Positions 24,001 through 29,665 of a stretch of DNA of 29,665 nucleotides are shown here, in pieces (position 1 is the first letter of the stretch; each line of letters begins with the position of its first letter). This DNA is from CBIHON01 sp966211965 (lineage in GTDB: Bacteria > Pseudomonadota > Gammaproteobacteria > Burkholderiales > Burkholderiaceae_D), in NCBI GenBank assembly GCA_966211965.1, contig CBIHON010000054.1, positions 1-29,665 on the forward strand. The letters are read 5' to 3'. Below the pieces are notes generated by a model. It ran no database searches, was not told the origin of the DNA, and saw nothing but the letters and a program-made list of their open reading frames with translations. A program made the translations under genes and the position numbers.

Positions 24001-24208
24001 TGTTCGCCAGGGCCGACATTTCATTGTTAAAGGCTGTATTCCAGTTTGCCGTGTTGTCGATGATGAACAGTACATTCGGCAAGTCGCTACTGCTCTGACC
24101 ATTACTGCCAGTGCTGTTGGTGTACAGGTCTATATCCGCTGCCGGCGCTGGCAGATTAAAAATCAGCAAAGCGACACTCAGCAAGCTTGTGAAAAAATGG
24201 GTTTTCAT
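21062..24208 (-). CDS. pilY1: Type IV pilus tip adhesin/anti-retraction protein PilY1 (PilC)
   Basis: The 1048-residue protein has a signal peptide (1-23), then a von Willebrand A-like N-terminal domain (about 42-340) and a C-terminal beta-propeller (about 540-960). NVLFIIDNTANWN (45-57) occupies the MIDAS position, but the canonical DxSxS reads DNTAN. Family hallmarks are DADTKPRWMGNLKQY, DVVVFYGGNDGMFRAVNG, MRRGGRALYAFNVTDP and YVLDAETGALLKVFDT. The C-terminal 100 residues are rich in cysteine (VCMNADCTIK...CIGCG). It acts at the pilus tip in adhesion and in countering retraction. It sits 25 bases after pilX and 14 before the FimT-like gene. Confidence 0.95.
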   Translation of the reverse strand: MKTHFFTSLLSVALLIFNLPAPAADIDLYTNSTGSNGQSSSDLPNVLFIIDNTANWNTAFNNEMSALANTLNGLPVNADGSAKFNVGFMFSAETGNPNNNVSGGYVRAAIRPMSSTNIGLYKTLVQSFDKLADKGNGGASGITMAEVYYYFKGLAPYAGNGKAKTDYTGNNCSECNNLTASAKAANNAVYALPGNALASKDATIYQAPAAGNCSKYYIIYISNGPNQENNAADTLANTKLTAAGGDATQINLTPSGSQGNPSDEWARFMKNSSLGVTTFTIDVDPVTTGQGPGWSKLLRSMADVSGGTYTAVTSGSGGANIAAAINDALSKIQSVNSVFAAVSLPASATVQGAYLNQIYIGMFRPDADTKPRWMGNLKQYKLDTTQLNLRDADNQPAIDSGTGFITACARSFWTPGNADNYWANKPQGECLVGDAATTKASNKPDGNIVEKGAQAYVLRSGSPTTRTVKTCSATFSSCTSLTDFNNSNVTAANLGAANNTERDLLIDWAKGKNVDGELGKTTTEMRPSAHGDVIHSNPLAISYGSDVVVFYGGNDGMFRAVNGNQTADKNGVAPGAEFWSFMPPEFYGSIKRLRDNSTLISFAGSTDPNDKPKPYSIDGPIAAYKPSDDKTWLYAAMRRGGRALYAFNVTDPANPSLLWKKGCPDLTTHTGCSATGDLNLNDLGQTWSLPQTVRAPGYESGAKPLIIMGGGYDDCEDSDPNTCSSGGHVKMGNKIYVLDAETGALLKVFDTDRSVVGDVKIVPDTNGLAKFAYAADLGGNIYRISGVDANTGFLNTAPTNWHITKIASLGCSTTASCTDNRKFMFGPSVVPETDGSYSLYLGSGDREKPINNTSTGFYAHAAAVTNYFFKVKDNPAVASWLSSEKDSGRCDAELICINSLTQVRSAGSCNATLGTATEKGWIFGLRTTEQVVTTAATRFGVTTFSTHMPAVPTPGSCKPNLGTTRVYNLNLTDATPVAGTTCDDHVQGDGLPPPPEKPDVCMNADCTIKTPVCIGCGKNSAIEAGSNPSSSYSQSQIGKRRVYWYIER

Positions 24209-24233
24209 GATAGATCCCTATGTCATTACCGTT

Positions 24234-24779
24234 TCAAACGCATGGCTGACCCGCTGCCGGTGGGCATGCCGCATTGCACTGGGTCTGTGAAAGAGTTCGA
24301 TTGATACCTTGATGCACTACAAGCGAGGTATTGGTGCCGACACCGCTCACCGTTGCAGCGACGTCCCAGACGACGCTGTAAGAGGTCGTACCCGAGTTGC
24401 CGGTGCCGTTGGTAAGTGCGTCAATACCAGTGCGGAGTTCGCTCCCGGGGTCCGTACTGCCTGCGCGGGTCGATGAGCTTACACAGGCCGGTGTGGCGAT
24501 CTTGACGATATAGTTAATCGGATTGTCGTTGTTGATGCTGACACGGATTTCATCCGCCATGGGAGCAGAGGCGAAGTCCCAGGAATTTACCACTTGTTCG
24601 ATGGCTTTATTGGCCGCTGCTATCGACTCGTTGTGAGTCTGCATATTGCCGACCGCTTTGAGATTGGAATTGCTGACGGTATATGCGCTGGTCACCATTA
24701 CGGTAATGAGCGCCAACATGATAAGACCAACCACCAGCGTGGCGCCATGCTGGCTATGGGGCAAACGAAACGGTTTCAT
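24234..24779 (-). CDS. pilX: Minor pilin assembly protein PilX
   Basis: The 181-residue protein has the N-terminal HG|ATLVVGLIMLALITVMV hydrophobic helix typical of PilX (no Glu at +5, as in GspK-like tip pilins), followed by SNSNLKAVGNMQTHNESIAAANKAIEQ. Four cysteines lie toward the C-terminus (TQCNAACPPAAGQPCV). With PilV, PilW and PilY1 it forms the priming/tip complex. Its ATG shares one base with the pilW stop codon (TAATG), so translation is coupled. Confidence 0.9.
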   Translation of the reverse strand: MKPFRLPHSQHGATLVVGLIMLALITVMVTSAYTVSNSNLKAVGNMQTHNESIAAANKAIEQVVNSWDFASAPMADEIRVSINNDNPINYIVKIATPACVSSSTRAGSTDPGSELRTGIDALTNGTGNSGTTSYSVVWDVAATVSGVGTNTSLVVHQGINRTLSQTQCNAACPPAAGQPCV

Positions 24780-26254
24780 TATGGTGACTCCCTTCTGCCG
24801 GAAACGTCGACCAGGCGGACGGTAGTGGAAAAAACATGGCGCCGGTAGCCGTCATTGAACGGGCCGAGTGAATTGGCGCAAGTGCCGGCGGCATCGCGTG
24901 CAGCCAGGCAATAGGTTTTGGTATCCGTATGGCCGGGAGTGGTTTGCGCGCTGCGGGCGAGGACATATAGCTTGACAGCCACCGCGTTGGTCAATTGTGC
25001 AGCAGTGCAAGAGGCTGCAGGGCAGCGGATAAAGCTGTCGGGCATTCCGTCGCCGCGATTGGTCGGCAAGGTGTTGAGCGATGTGTTGGGCGAGGGCTGG
25101 ACCGTACAGGTGGCTGGGTCAACCAGATTGACCGCGGCGGCGTAATTCACTGGCGTGTTTGGAGTGCACCGAGTCATTGTGTTGTCGATGCCGACTTCAA
25201 CTGCCAGGCCTTCGATATTCTCAACTAGAGCGACTGGGGCCTGATGTGCCAGAGCCGGTGCACCGGTGGGGTCAAACGTCGAACGCATCAAGGTGGGAGT
25301 GTTGTCGCCCGGGGTGACGGAGTAATCGCGGATGTAATAAATATTGGAAACAAATTTGCGTAAAGGAGTGACCGCCGCCGTCGCGCAGTTTGCGCCTCTT
25401 TGGTGGAGGGAAAATGCAGCGGAGTTGGTACTTGCGCTCAAAATATATTCCATGATTGCGTAAGTCGTCGTGGCATCCGGGACTGTGGCCCACGCCGTGG
25501 ATATCGTGGCGATGTTGGTCGTGCCGGAATAAGCGCTGATGGTGCGAGATTGGCCGGCTCCGGTTCCTCCAGTGGTCCGGATTATCATGCCGCTGTACAC
25601 GTTGTTGGTTAAGGATGTCGTGGACGTTGCTCCGGGTGCTTGCAAGGTGATGGTGGTAGCCGTCGCACCTCGAGCGAGGCCGGCCGTTCCTGCACTGCAA
25701 AGCGAATTCTGGATATACAGTTTTCCGCTGGTATTGGCGTCGCAATTGGAGGCTCCGGCGATGCAGCGTTCCGCATGGCGCACCACCAGTACATCGGTAT
25801 TGGCTTTTTTGTTCGTCACGACGGAGCTGCAACCTGTCGGAGCGGCAGAGTAGCTTTGGACGGGAATGCCGAGCAGGTTGTCTTTGTAGGCATCATTCCA
25901 AGTAGTGTAGTCCTGGCAGGGGTCGGGTACCGCAGTCGGTACATCGGTCGGCACCAGCGTCAAACTATGGTCGTCGAATTGTGGTGTGAATCCACCCCAA
26001 AAGCCGGCGTGCATGGCATCGTCTTGCAAGACTTGTATGGCAAAACGGCCATTTTCGATCACGTCATTGGCTTTGGACAGCTCTCGGTTGGCAGAAGAAA
26101 GGTTGACCAGCATCACGCCAAGACCCGCGACGACCAGCAAACTAATGGTGATGGCAACCATCAGTTCGATTAAAGAAAAGCCGAACTGTCGCCGCCGTGG
26201 GGTCGGCATACTGACGCGCAGCGTGGGGACAGGGCGGGGATTTTTCATGATCAT
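24779..26254 (-). CDS. pilW: Minor pilin PilW, enlarged by an inserted beta module
   Basis: The 491-residue protein begins with a leader ending QFG|FSLIELMVAITISLLVVAG (Glu at +5, residue 30), then SANRELSKANDVIENGRFAIQVLQDDAMHAGFWGGF, the PilW hallmark. It is clearly longer than the usual roughly 350 residues. Residues about 190-268 hold a threonine-rich stretch with TGAGQSRTISAYSG and VPDATTTYAI that resembles a repeat module of phage structural proteins. The C-terminal part keeps the conserved DG-RRHVFSTTVRL. Its ATG overlaps the pilV stop (ATGA). The frame is intact, so the insert is tolerated. Confidence 0.92.
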   Translation of the reverse strand: MIMKNPRPVPTLRVSMPTPRRRQFGFSLIELMVAITISLLVVAGLGVMLVNLSSANRELSKANDVIENGRFAIQVLQDDAMHAGFWGGFTPQFDDHSLTLVPTDVPTAVPDPCQDYTTWNDAYKDNLLGIPVQSYSAAPTGCSSVVTNKKANTDVLVVRHAERCIAGASNCDANTSGKLYIQNSLCSAGTAGLARGATATTITLQAPGATSTTSLTNNVYSGMIIRTTGGTGAGQSRTISAYSGTTNIATISTAWATVPDATTTYAIMEYILSASTNSAAFSLHQRGANCATAAVTPLRKFVSNIYYIRDYSVTPGDNTPTLMRSTFDPTGAPALAHQAPVALVENIEGLAVEVGIDNTMTRCTPNTPVNYAAAVNLVDPATCTVQPSPNTSLNTLPTNRGDGMPDSFIRCPAASCTAAQLTNAVAVKLYVLARSAQTTPGHTDTKTYCLAARDAAGTCANSLGPFNDGYRRHVFSTTVRLVDVSGRRESP

Positions 26255-26823
26255 TTTAGCGATGCGACATTGACGAGCGTGGTCACGACGCGTCTGCAGA
26301 GGTCGCCGGTACAGTTGGATCCGGAGCCTCCGTTATAGCGGTCTTTGCCGCAGGCGACGCTCGTGGGAGGTGCGGAAACTGGCCCCATACCCTGCCACGC
26401 TACCGTAACCATGTAATCCATTGGACCCAACTGTTCGACGCAACCGCGACCGCCGATCAAGGTGCCAATGTTGGTAGTGCCCGTCCTTTCCGCTGCACCC
26501 AACAATGCGTTACACCACTCGCCGGCATCGATTTGCGCTCTGGTGCTCGTGGTGATGGGGCAAGTCGTACCCGTACCGAGTGGATGGTCCGCTCCCGTGA
26601 CATAATTTGCCGCGTAACTGCGATTGGCTGCAATGCGGTTAGCCATATCGTCCAGCAAAATCATCGCTTGGGCGCGTTGGTAGGATTCCATTTCCGACAG
26701 TTGCAGGCGCGATTGCAAACCTACCAAACCCAGCAGTCCGAATGTCAGAATGACGACGGTAACGAGAACTTCGATTAATGAAGTCCCTCGTTGTACATTG
26801 CCGATAGGGAAGGGAGTTTGCAT
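26251..26823 (-). CDS. pilV: Minor pilin PilV
   Basis: ATG 26823 lies two bases after the pilE stop and gives 190 residues; a GTG 24 bases upstream lies inside pilE and is less likely. The prepilin site is VQRG|TSLIEVLVTVVILTFGLLGL, with Thr rather than Phe at +1 as is common for PilV. SYQRAQAMILLDDMANRIAANR follows the helix, another PilV feature. Cysteines at TTCPI, EWCNAL, GRGCVEQ and the tail suggest disulfides in the globular domain. It overlaps pilW by four bases (ATGA). Confidence 0.92.
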   Translation of the reverse strand: MQTPFPIGNVQRGTSLIEVLVTVVILTFGLLGLVGLQSRLQLSEMESYQRAQAMILLDDMANRIAANRSYAANYVTGADHPLGTGTTCPITTSTRAQIDAGEWCNALLGAAERTGTTNIGTLIGGRGCVEQLGPMDYMVTVAWQGMGPVSAPPTSVACGKDRYNGGSGSNCTGDLCRRVVTTLVNVASLK

Positions 26824-26825
26824 GG

Positions 26826-27278
26826 CTACCACTTGTTGGTTGGGCACTTGGCACCGTCGCTGCTCAGCATCAGGTTGCCGTCGGGGGCCTGCGTGCCTAT
26901 GGCGGTGAAGGTGATCACAAAGGACGGTACCGTGCTGGCGGTCGCGGTACAGGAATTCAAGGTCTGGTCAGGCGTAACAGTAAGGGTGTAATTGGCACTG
27001 ACATCGCTGGGCAGCGTGAATATGGTTCCGACACTGGTGCTGCTGGTATTGGCCAGATAGACCCGGTTGGCCAACAAATATTGTTGCTCTCGATTGGCAA
27101 GATCCATCATTTGCGACTGCGCGGCGGCGCGTTTGCCGCGTTGGACGTATTTTTGATAAGCAGGGAGGGCGACTGCTGCGAGAATTCCAATGATCGCGAC
27201 GGTAATTAACATCTCGATCAGGGTAAACCCTTGTCGACTGTTCTTTCCGATGCTGGCATTTCTCGTTGGGCTTTTCAT
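26826..27278 (-). CDS. pilE: Type IV pilin PilE (minor or major-like)
   Basis: The 150-residue protein from ATG 27278 has a 17-residue basic leader and the class IVa site SRQG|FTLIEMLITVAIIGILAAVALPAYQKY, with Glu at +5. A frame from ATG 27305 is also possible. RAAAQSQMMDLANREQQYLL follows, then a DSL-like pair of C-terminal cysteines (SCTATAS and AKCPTN). This is the pattern of PilE-type pilins encoded with minor-pilin operons. It is the first gene of the six-gene operon here, so the promoter upstream (around 27335-27362) drives the whole cluster. Confidence 0.92.
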   Translation of the reverse strand: MKSPTRNASIGKNSRQGFTLIEMLITVAIIGILAAVALPAYQKYVQRGKRAAAQSQMMDLANREQQYLLANRVYLANTSSTSVGTIFTLPSDVSANYTLTVTPDQTLNSCTATASTVPSFVITFTAIGTQAPDGNLMLSSDGAKCPTNKW

Positions 27279-27334
27279 GATGGTTTTTCCATGTTTTCGA
27301 AGCATGCAAATGGTTTCCGGATGGCAATGTTTTT

Positions 27335-27362
27335 AGTCTATATGAATTCAACAGAATGGCAA
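27335..27362 (-). promoter_or_regulatory. Candidate sigma-70 promoter of the pil operon
   Basis: On the minus strand TTGCCA (27362-27357) and TAGACT (27340-27335) are 16 bases apart, about 57 bases ahead of the chosen pilE ATG. No sigma-54 -24/-12 motif with correct GG-N10-GC spacing was found nearby. Confidence 0.35.
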
Positions 27363-27521
27363 AAAAAACAGATGATTGGTTTGTTTTGCCTGATAGACGG
27401 TATTTTTCGATGATCTGGCCAGTGGTCCTTTGTGATAGCTAAATGGCAAAATTTTGCTGCTTGGCGATCTCTCCGCAACCCTTCTAAGCTTCCATTCCCC
27501 CCGTGTTTTATGCTTGCCCCG

Positions 27522-27527
27522 TACAAT
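27522..27527 (+). promoter_or_regulatory. srkA -10 box, leaderless start
   Basis: TACAAT ends eight bases before ATG 27535, so the transcript would begin at or beside the start codon. There is no ribosome site in the gap. The -35 is not recognisable. Confidence 0.4.
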
Positions 27528-27534
27528 GGCAAAC

Positions 27535-28524
27535 ATGAACTCACTTGCCTCTCCCACTTTTTCCGCGCTGTCCCCCGATGTCGTACTCGACGCCCTCAAC
27601 AGCATCGGCCTGCACGGCGACGGCCGTCTGCTTGCCCTCAACAGCTATGAAAACCGCGTCTACCAAATCGGCATGGAAGACAGCCCGCCGCTGGTCGCCA
27701 AGTTCTACCGTCCCGCCCGTTGGGCCGATGCTGCCATTCTCGAAGAACATGCTTTCGTAGCCGAACTGGCGGTACGCGAGATACCCGTCGTGCCGCCGCT
27801 GGCACTCGACGGGGGCAAAACCTTGCATCGATTCGCCGGCTTTCGTTTTGCCGTATTCGCAAGACATGGCGGACGCGCCCCGGAACTGGACGACCGGTCG
27901 ACGCTGGAATGGATGGGTCGCTTCATCGGGCGCATTCATGCGGTCGGGGCATCGCAACAATACCGGGAGCGGCCGGCGCTCGATATCCTTAGTTTCGGAG
28001 AAGAACCGCGCGATTACCTGCTGGCGCAAGGTTTTATTCCGCCCGACCTGGAGGCGGCGTACCGCAGCGTGGTGAATCAGGCGCTGGATGGCGTGCGGCG
28101 CTGTTTCGATCGGGCCGGTTCGGTTGCCATGCTGCGTTTGCATGGCGACTGCCATTGCGGCAACGTGTTGTGGACCGACGCCGGGCCGCATTTTGTCGAT
28201 TTCGACGACAGCCGCACGGGGCCGGCGGTGCAGGATTTATGGATGCTGTTGGCGGGGGAGCGGGCCGACATGGTGCGGCAATTATGTGATTTGCTGGCCG
28301 GGTATGAAGACTTTTTCGACTTCGATCGGCGTGAGCTGCATTTGATCGAAGCCTTGCGGACTTTGCGTCTGATTCACTATGCCGCATGGCTGGCGCGGCG
28401 TTGGGACGACCCGGCGTTTCCGGCGGCTTTCCCATGGTTTAACATGCAACGCTATTGGCAGGACCGGATTCTTGAGTTGCGGGAGCAGGTGGCGCTAATG
28501 GATGAGGCGCCGCTCCAGGTTTAA
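27535..28524 (+). CDS. srkA: Stress response kinase SrkA (YihE/RdoA-type)
   Basis: The 329-residue protein matches the length of E. coli SrkA (328), a Ser/Thr kinase of the aminoglycoside-phosphotransferase fold that opposes programmed death under stress. Motifs seen are NSYENRVYQIG (glycine-rich-loop equivalent), ATP lysine in LVAKFYRP (Lys56), FRFAVFARHGGRAPEL, the catalytic HGDCHCGNVLW (202-212) and the metal-binding FVDFDDS (219-225). ATG 27535 is chosen because the longer frames lie over or before a -10-like TACAAT. It is divergent from the pil operon and convergent with a small unknown gene, ten bases apart. Confidence 0.93.
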   Translation: MNSLASPTFSALSPDVVLDALNSIGLHGDGRLLALNSYENRVYQIGMEDSPPLVAKFYRPARWADAAILEEHAFVAELAVREIPVVPPLALDGGKTLHRFAGFRFAVFARHGGRAPELDDRSTLEWMGRFIGRIHAVGASQQYRERPALDILSFGEEPRDYLLAQGFIPPDLEAAYRSVVNQALDGVRRCFDRAGSVAMLRLHGDCHCGNVLWTDAGPHFVDFDDSRTGPAVQDLWMLLAGERADMVRQLCDLLAGYEDFFDFDRRELHLIEALRTLRLIHYAAWLARRWDDPAFPAAFPWFNMQRYWQDRILELREQVALMDEAPLQV

Positions 28525-28533
28525 AGAGGGTCT

Positions 28534-28872
28534 CTAAACCTTTTGCGCGGCCACCGCCAGATTATCGAGCGATGCAATGATTTTTTCCGCTGAAGCTTCG
28601 GCATTGGCAATCAGGACTGCGCGCTCGATTGCGGTATCGCGCGCATGCCTGGAAAAATAGCCAAGCAGGTAATCCCCGTTTTCAAGCCCCTTGCGGCCTC
28701 GTTCATCGTCCTTGGCCAGACGCCTCACATACCATACCGAATAGCCGTTGGCCTCTTCGCAGCAATACACTTCAACCGAATGCATCGGCCCCAACGGCGA
28801 TTCCTCCGGATCGGTGTGCCAGACCACCTTGTGCCATAGGTGGCTTTTCTTGGATTCGGGGATCAGGTTCAT
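28534..28872 (-). CDS. Hypothetical soluble protein (112 aa)
   Basis: ATG 28872 follows GGAG at seven bases (an earlier ATG at 28905 that abuts the Lrp stop is less favoured). The protein is soluble: KKSHLWHKVVWHTDPEESPLGPMHSVEVYCCEEANGYSVWYVRRL, then a helical, alanine-rich tail. No catalytic motif is recognised. It is downstream of the Lrp/AsnC gene on the same strand and likely cotranscribed, so it may be a regulated target or a conserved partner. Function unknown. Confidence 0.72.
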   Translation of the reverse strand: MNLIPESKKSHLWHKVVWHTDPEESPLGPMHSVEVYCCEEANGYSVWYVRRLAKDDERGRKGLENGDYLLGYFSRHARDTAIERAVLIANAEASAEKIIASLDNLAVAAQKV

Positions 28873-28904
28873 GGCAATCTCCTTTTCGATAATGTGATGT
28901 GACA

Positions 28905-29351
28905 TCAAATGGCACTCCGGTCGATCCGGTTGGACAGCACGATTGATGTCGAAGTTTGGCGCACGCCCTCGATTGCTCCGACCTGATCGAGCAGGCGGTC
29001 TAGTGCGGCGGTCGATTGGCAGCGCAGGGTCAGCATGTAATCGATGCTGCCGCTGACGGCGCACAAGGTTTCGACCTCGGGCATTTTCTGCAGCGTCTTG
29101 ACTAGGGTCGCCGCATGTTGCGGCGCTACGGAAATTCCTACATAGGCGCGCACAGCCGGCTGGTACAGGGTTTGATTCAAGCGCAAGCCATAACCTGCAA
29201 TCACGCCTTGCTTTTCCAGCGCGGCGATGCGTGCGATAGCCGTGGTGCGGGCGATTCCGACTTGCTTGGCGATGGTCGATATTGGCAGGCGGGCATTGTC
29301 CAGCAGGAGGGCGAGAATCTTGTTGTCGATGTCGTCGAGTGCAGGGCCCAT
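28905..29351 (-). CDS. Lrp/AsnC family transcriptional regulator
   Basis: The 148-residue protein (ATG 29351) has an N-terminal helix-turn-helix ALDDIDNKILALLLDNARLPISTIAKQVGIARTTAIARIAALEKQGVI and a C-terminal RAM (ACT-like) domain YVGISVAPQHAATLVKTLQKMPEVETLCAVSGSIDYML. This is the standard AsnC/Lrp layout that senses amino acids and forms octamers. A TTG start at 29381 would add ten residues. A TGTAT-N7-ATACA palindrome lies about 33-49 bases upstream and may be its own operator. It is followed by the small unknown gene on the same strand. Confidence 0.93.
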   Translation of the reverse strand: MGPALDDIDNKILALLLDNARLPISTIAKQVGIARTTAIARIAALEKQGVIAGYGLRLNQTLYQPAVRAYVGISVAPQHAATLVKTLQKMPEVETLCAVSGSIDYMLTLRCQSTAALDRLLDQVGAIEGVRQTSTSIVLSNRIDRSAI

Positions 29352-29383
29352 TTTGTGCGTATTGTCTCGCTGCGTGGTCAATT

Positions 29384-29400
29384 TGTATTGGAATCATACA
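29384..29400. promoter_or_regulatory. Candidate Lrp/AsnC operator
   Basis: TGTAT (29384-29388) and ATACA (29396-29400) form a perfect inverted repeat with a seven-base gap, just upstream of the regulator. Size and placement fit AsnC-type autoregulation sites. Confidence 0.35.
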
Positions 29401-29481
29401 TTACGACGGCGCTTTGCCAGCTATTTTCTGACAAGGCTTGAAACTACACTTCTCTCATCCGTACCCGTTCCCGTAACGATA

Positions 29482-29613
29482 AGAGCCTCTAAATAAATGC
29501 CGCTGGCTGGAGCCTGTTCGAGTTCATAACAGGCTCTAGGCGCGCCGACGCAGACAGTACGTGCGTACGGCAAGGAGATACAACCACGCCATCGGCATTT
29601 ATTTAGAGGCTCT
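29482..29613. repeat. Palindromic MITE-like element C
   Basis: The 132-bp unit has 21-bp perfect inverted ends (29482-29502 with 29593-29613). Inside, GAGCCTGTT and AACAGGCTC form a second hairpin (29510-29537), and GTAC-GTGC-GTAC (29557-29568) matches the core shared with elements A, B and D. No ORF is present. AGAGCCTGTT recurs just outside the right end (29616-29625), so a further element may continue past the window. Confidence 0.75.
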
Positions 29614-29665
29614 AAGAGCCTGTTTGAAAATGAAAATTTACTCGAACAACCGCTTGAGTAGCAGG

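Noticed and set aside
27279..27460. Sigma-54 promoter for the pil operon
   Set aside because: Pilin genes often use sigma-54, but no GG-N10-GC pair occurs at -24/-12 spacing on the minus strand here.
29227..29496. Plus-strand frame opposite the Lrp/AsnC gene
   Set aside because: It is a shadow of the regulator and runs into element C, with no ribosome site.
1..29665. tRNA, rRNA, CRISPR array, integrase or intact transposase
   Set aside because: I looked for cloverleaf-like segments, regularly spaced direct repeats and transposase/integrase motifs on both strands and saw none. A tRNAscan and ISfinder search would settle this.

Overview
The window looks like a chromosomal segment of a betaproteobacterium, most likely Oxalobacteraceae (Herminiimonas/Janthinobacterium/Collimonas relatives). 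That placement is inferred from protein style (E. coli-like long ArgG, AroG, YajQ, PpnP, minor-pilin cluster), roughly mid-50s GC by eye, and the short spacers; no rRNA or tRNA is present to fix it. There is no prophage, CRISPR array, plasmid origin or intact insertion sequence. Nearly all DNA is ordinary core-type coding sequence, and the unusual material sits between genes.

Layout. 1-106: tail of an unrecognised gene. 107-395: a Phe/Tyr-rich leader peptide plus a terminator/antiterminator, upstream of aroG (396-1457), the first enzyme of aromatic amino-acid synthesis. 1607-2119: small glycine-rich membrane protein. 2350-3783 (minus): yajQ, a 99-aa unknown and a secreted retropepsin-like protease, closely packed. 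3905-4933: murB, probably leaderless. 4984-5304 (minus): ppnP. 5597-7911 (minus): argF-argG. 8065-10941: GbsR/MarR regulator, a DCC thiol-redox protein, an SDR-DoxX fusion and a DUF2269 membrane protein, with one operator-like sequence in front of the regulator and again in front of the DCC gene. 11052-13554 (minus): M48 peptidase, pterin dehydratase and rsgA, nearly overlapping. 13599-14550: orn and a small unknown. 14555-16657 (minus): PAS-PAS-GGDEF-EAL protein. 17106-17819: unknown multi-pass membrane protein. 17932-19339 (minus): short-chain dehydrogenase of the stress-protein type between two small basic proteins. 19640-20332 (minus): UPF0149/SEC-C protein. 20478-27278 (minus): minor pilin operon pilE-pilV-pilW-pilX-pilY1-fimT. 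27535-28524: srkA-type kinase. 28534-29351 (minus): Lrp/AsnC regulator and a small unknown. 29482-29613: a palindromic element.

How the genes work together. aroG appears to be controlled by translation-coupled attenuation sensing charged tRNA-Phe and tRNA-Tyr. ArgF and ArgG supply consecutive steps of arginine synthesis. The dual GGDEF-EAL protein, Orn (which clears pGpG) and YajQ (a reported c-di-GMP binder) all touch cyclic-di-GMP metabolism, but they are not one operon. The minor pilin operon makes the priming complex and tip adhesin of type IV pili; the major motor genes are elsewhere.

The two strongest hunting results are the aroG attenuator and a family of five intergenic palindromic elements. 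These elements have different ends but share a core built on GTAC-N4/5-GTAC. A phage-structural-like beta module inside PilW and a 26-bp perfect snapback at 10961-11018 also deserve a second look.
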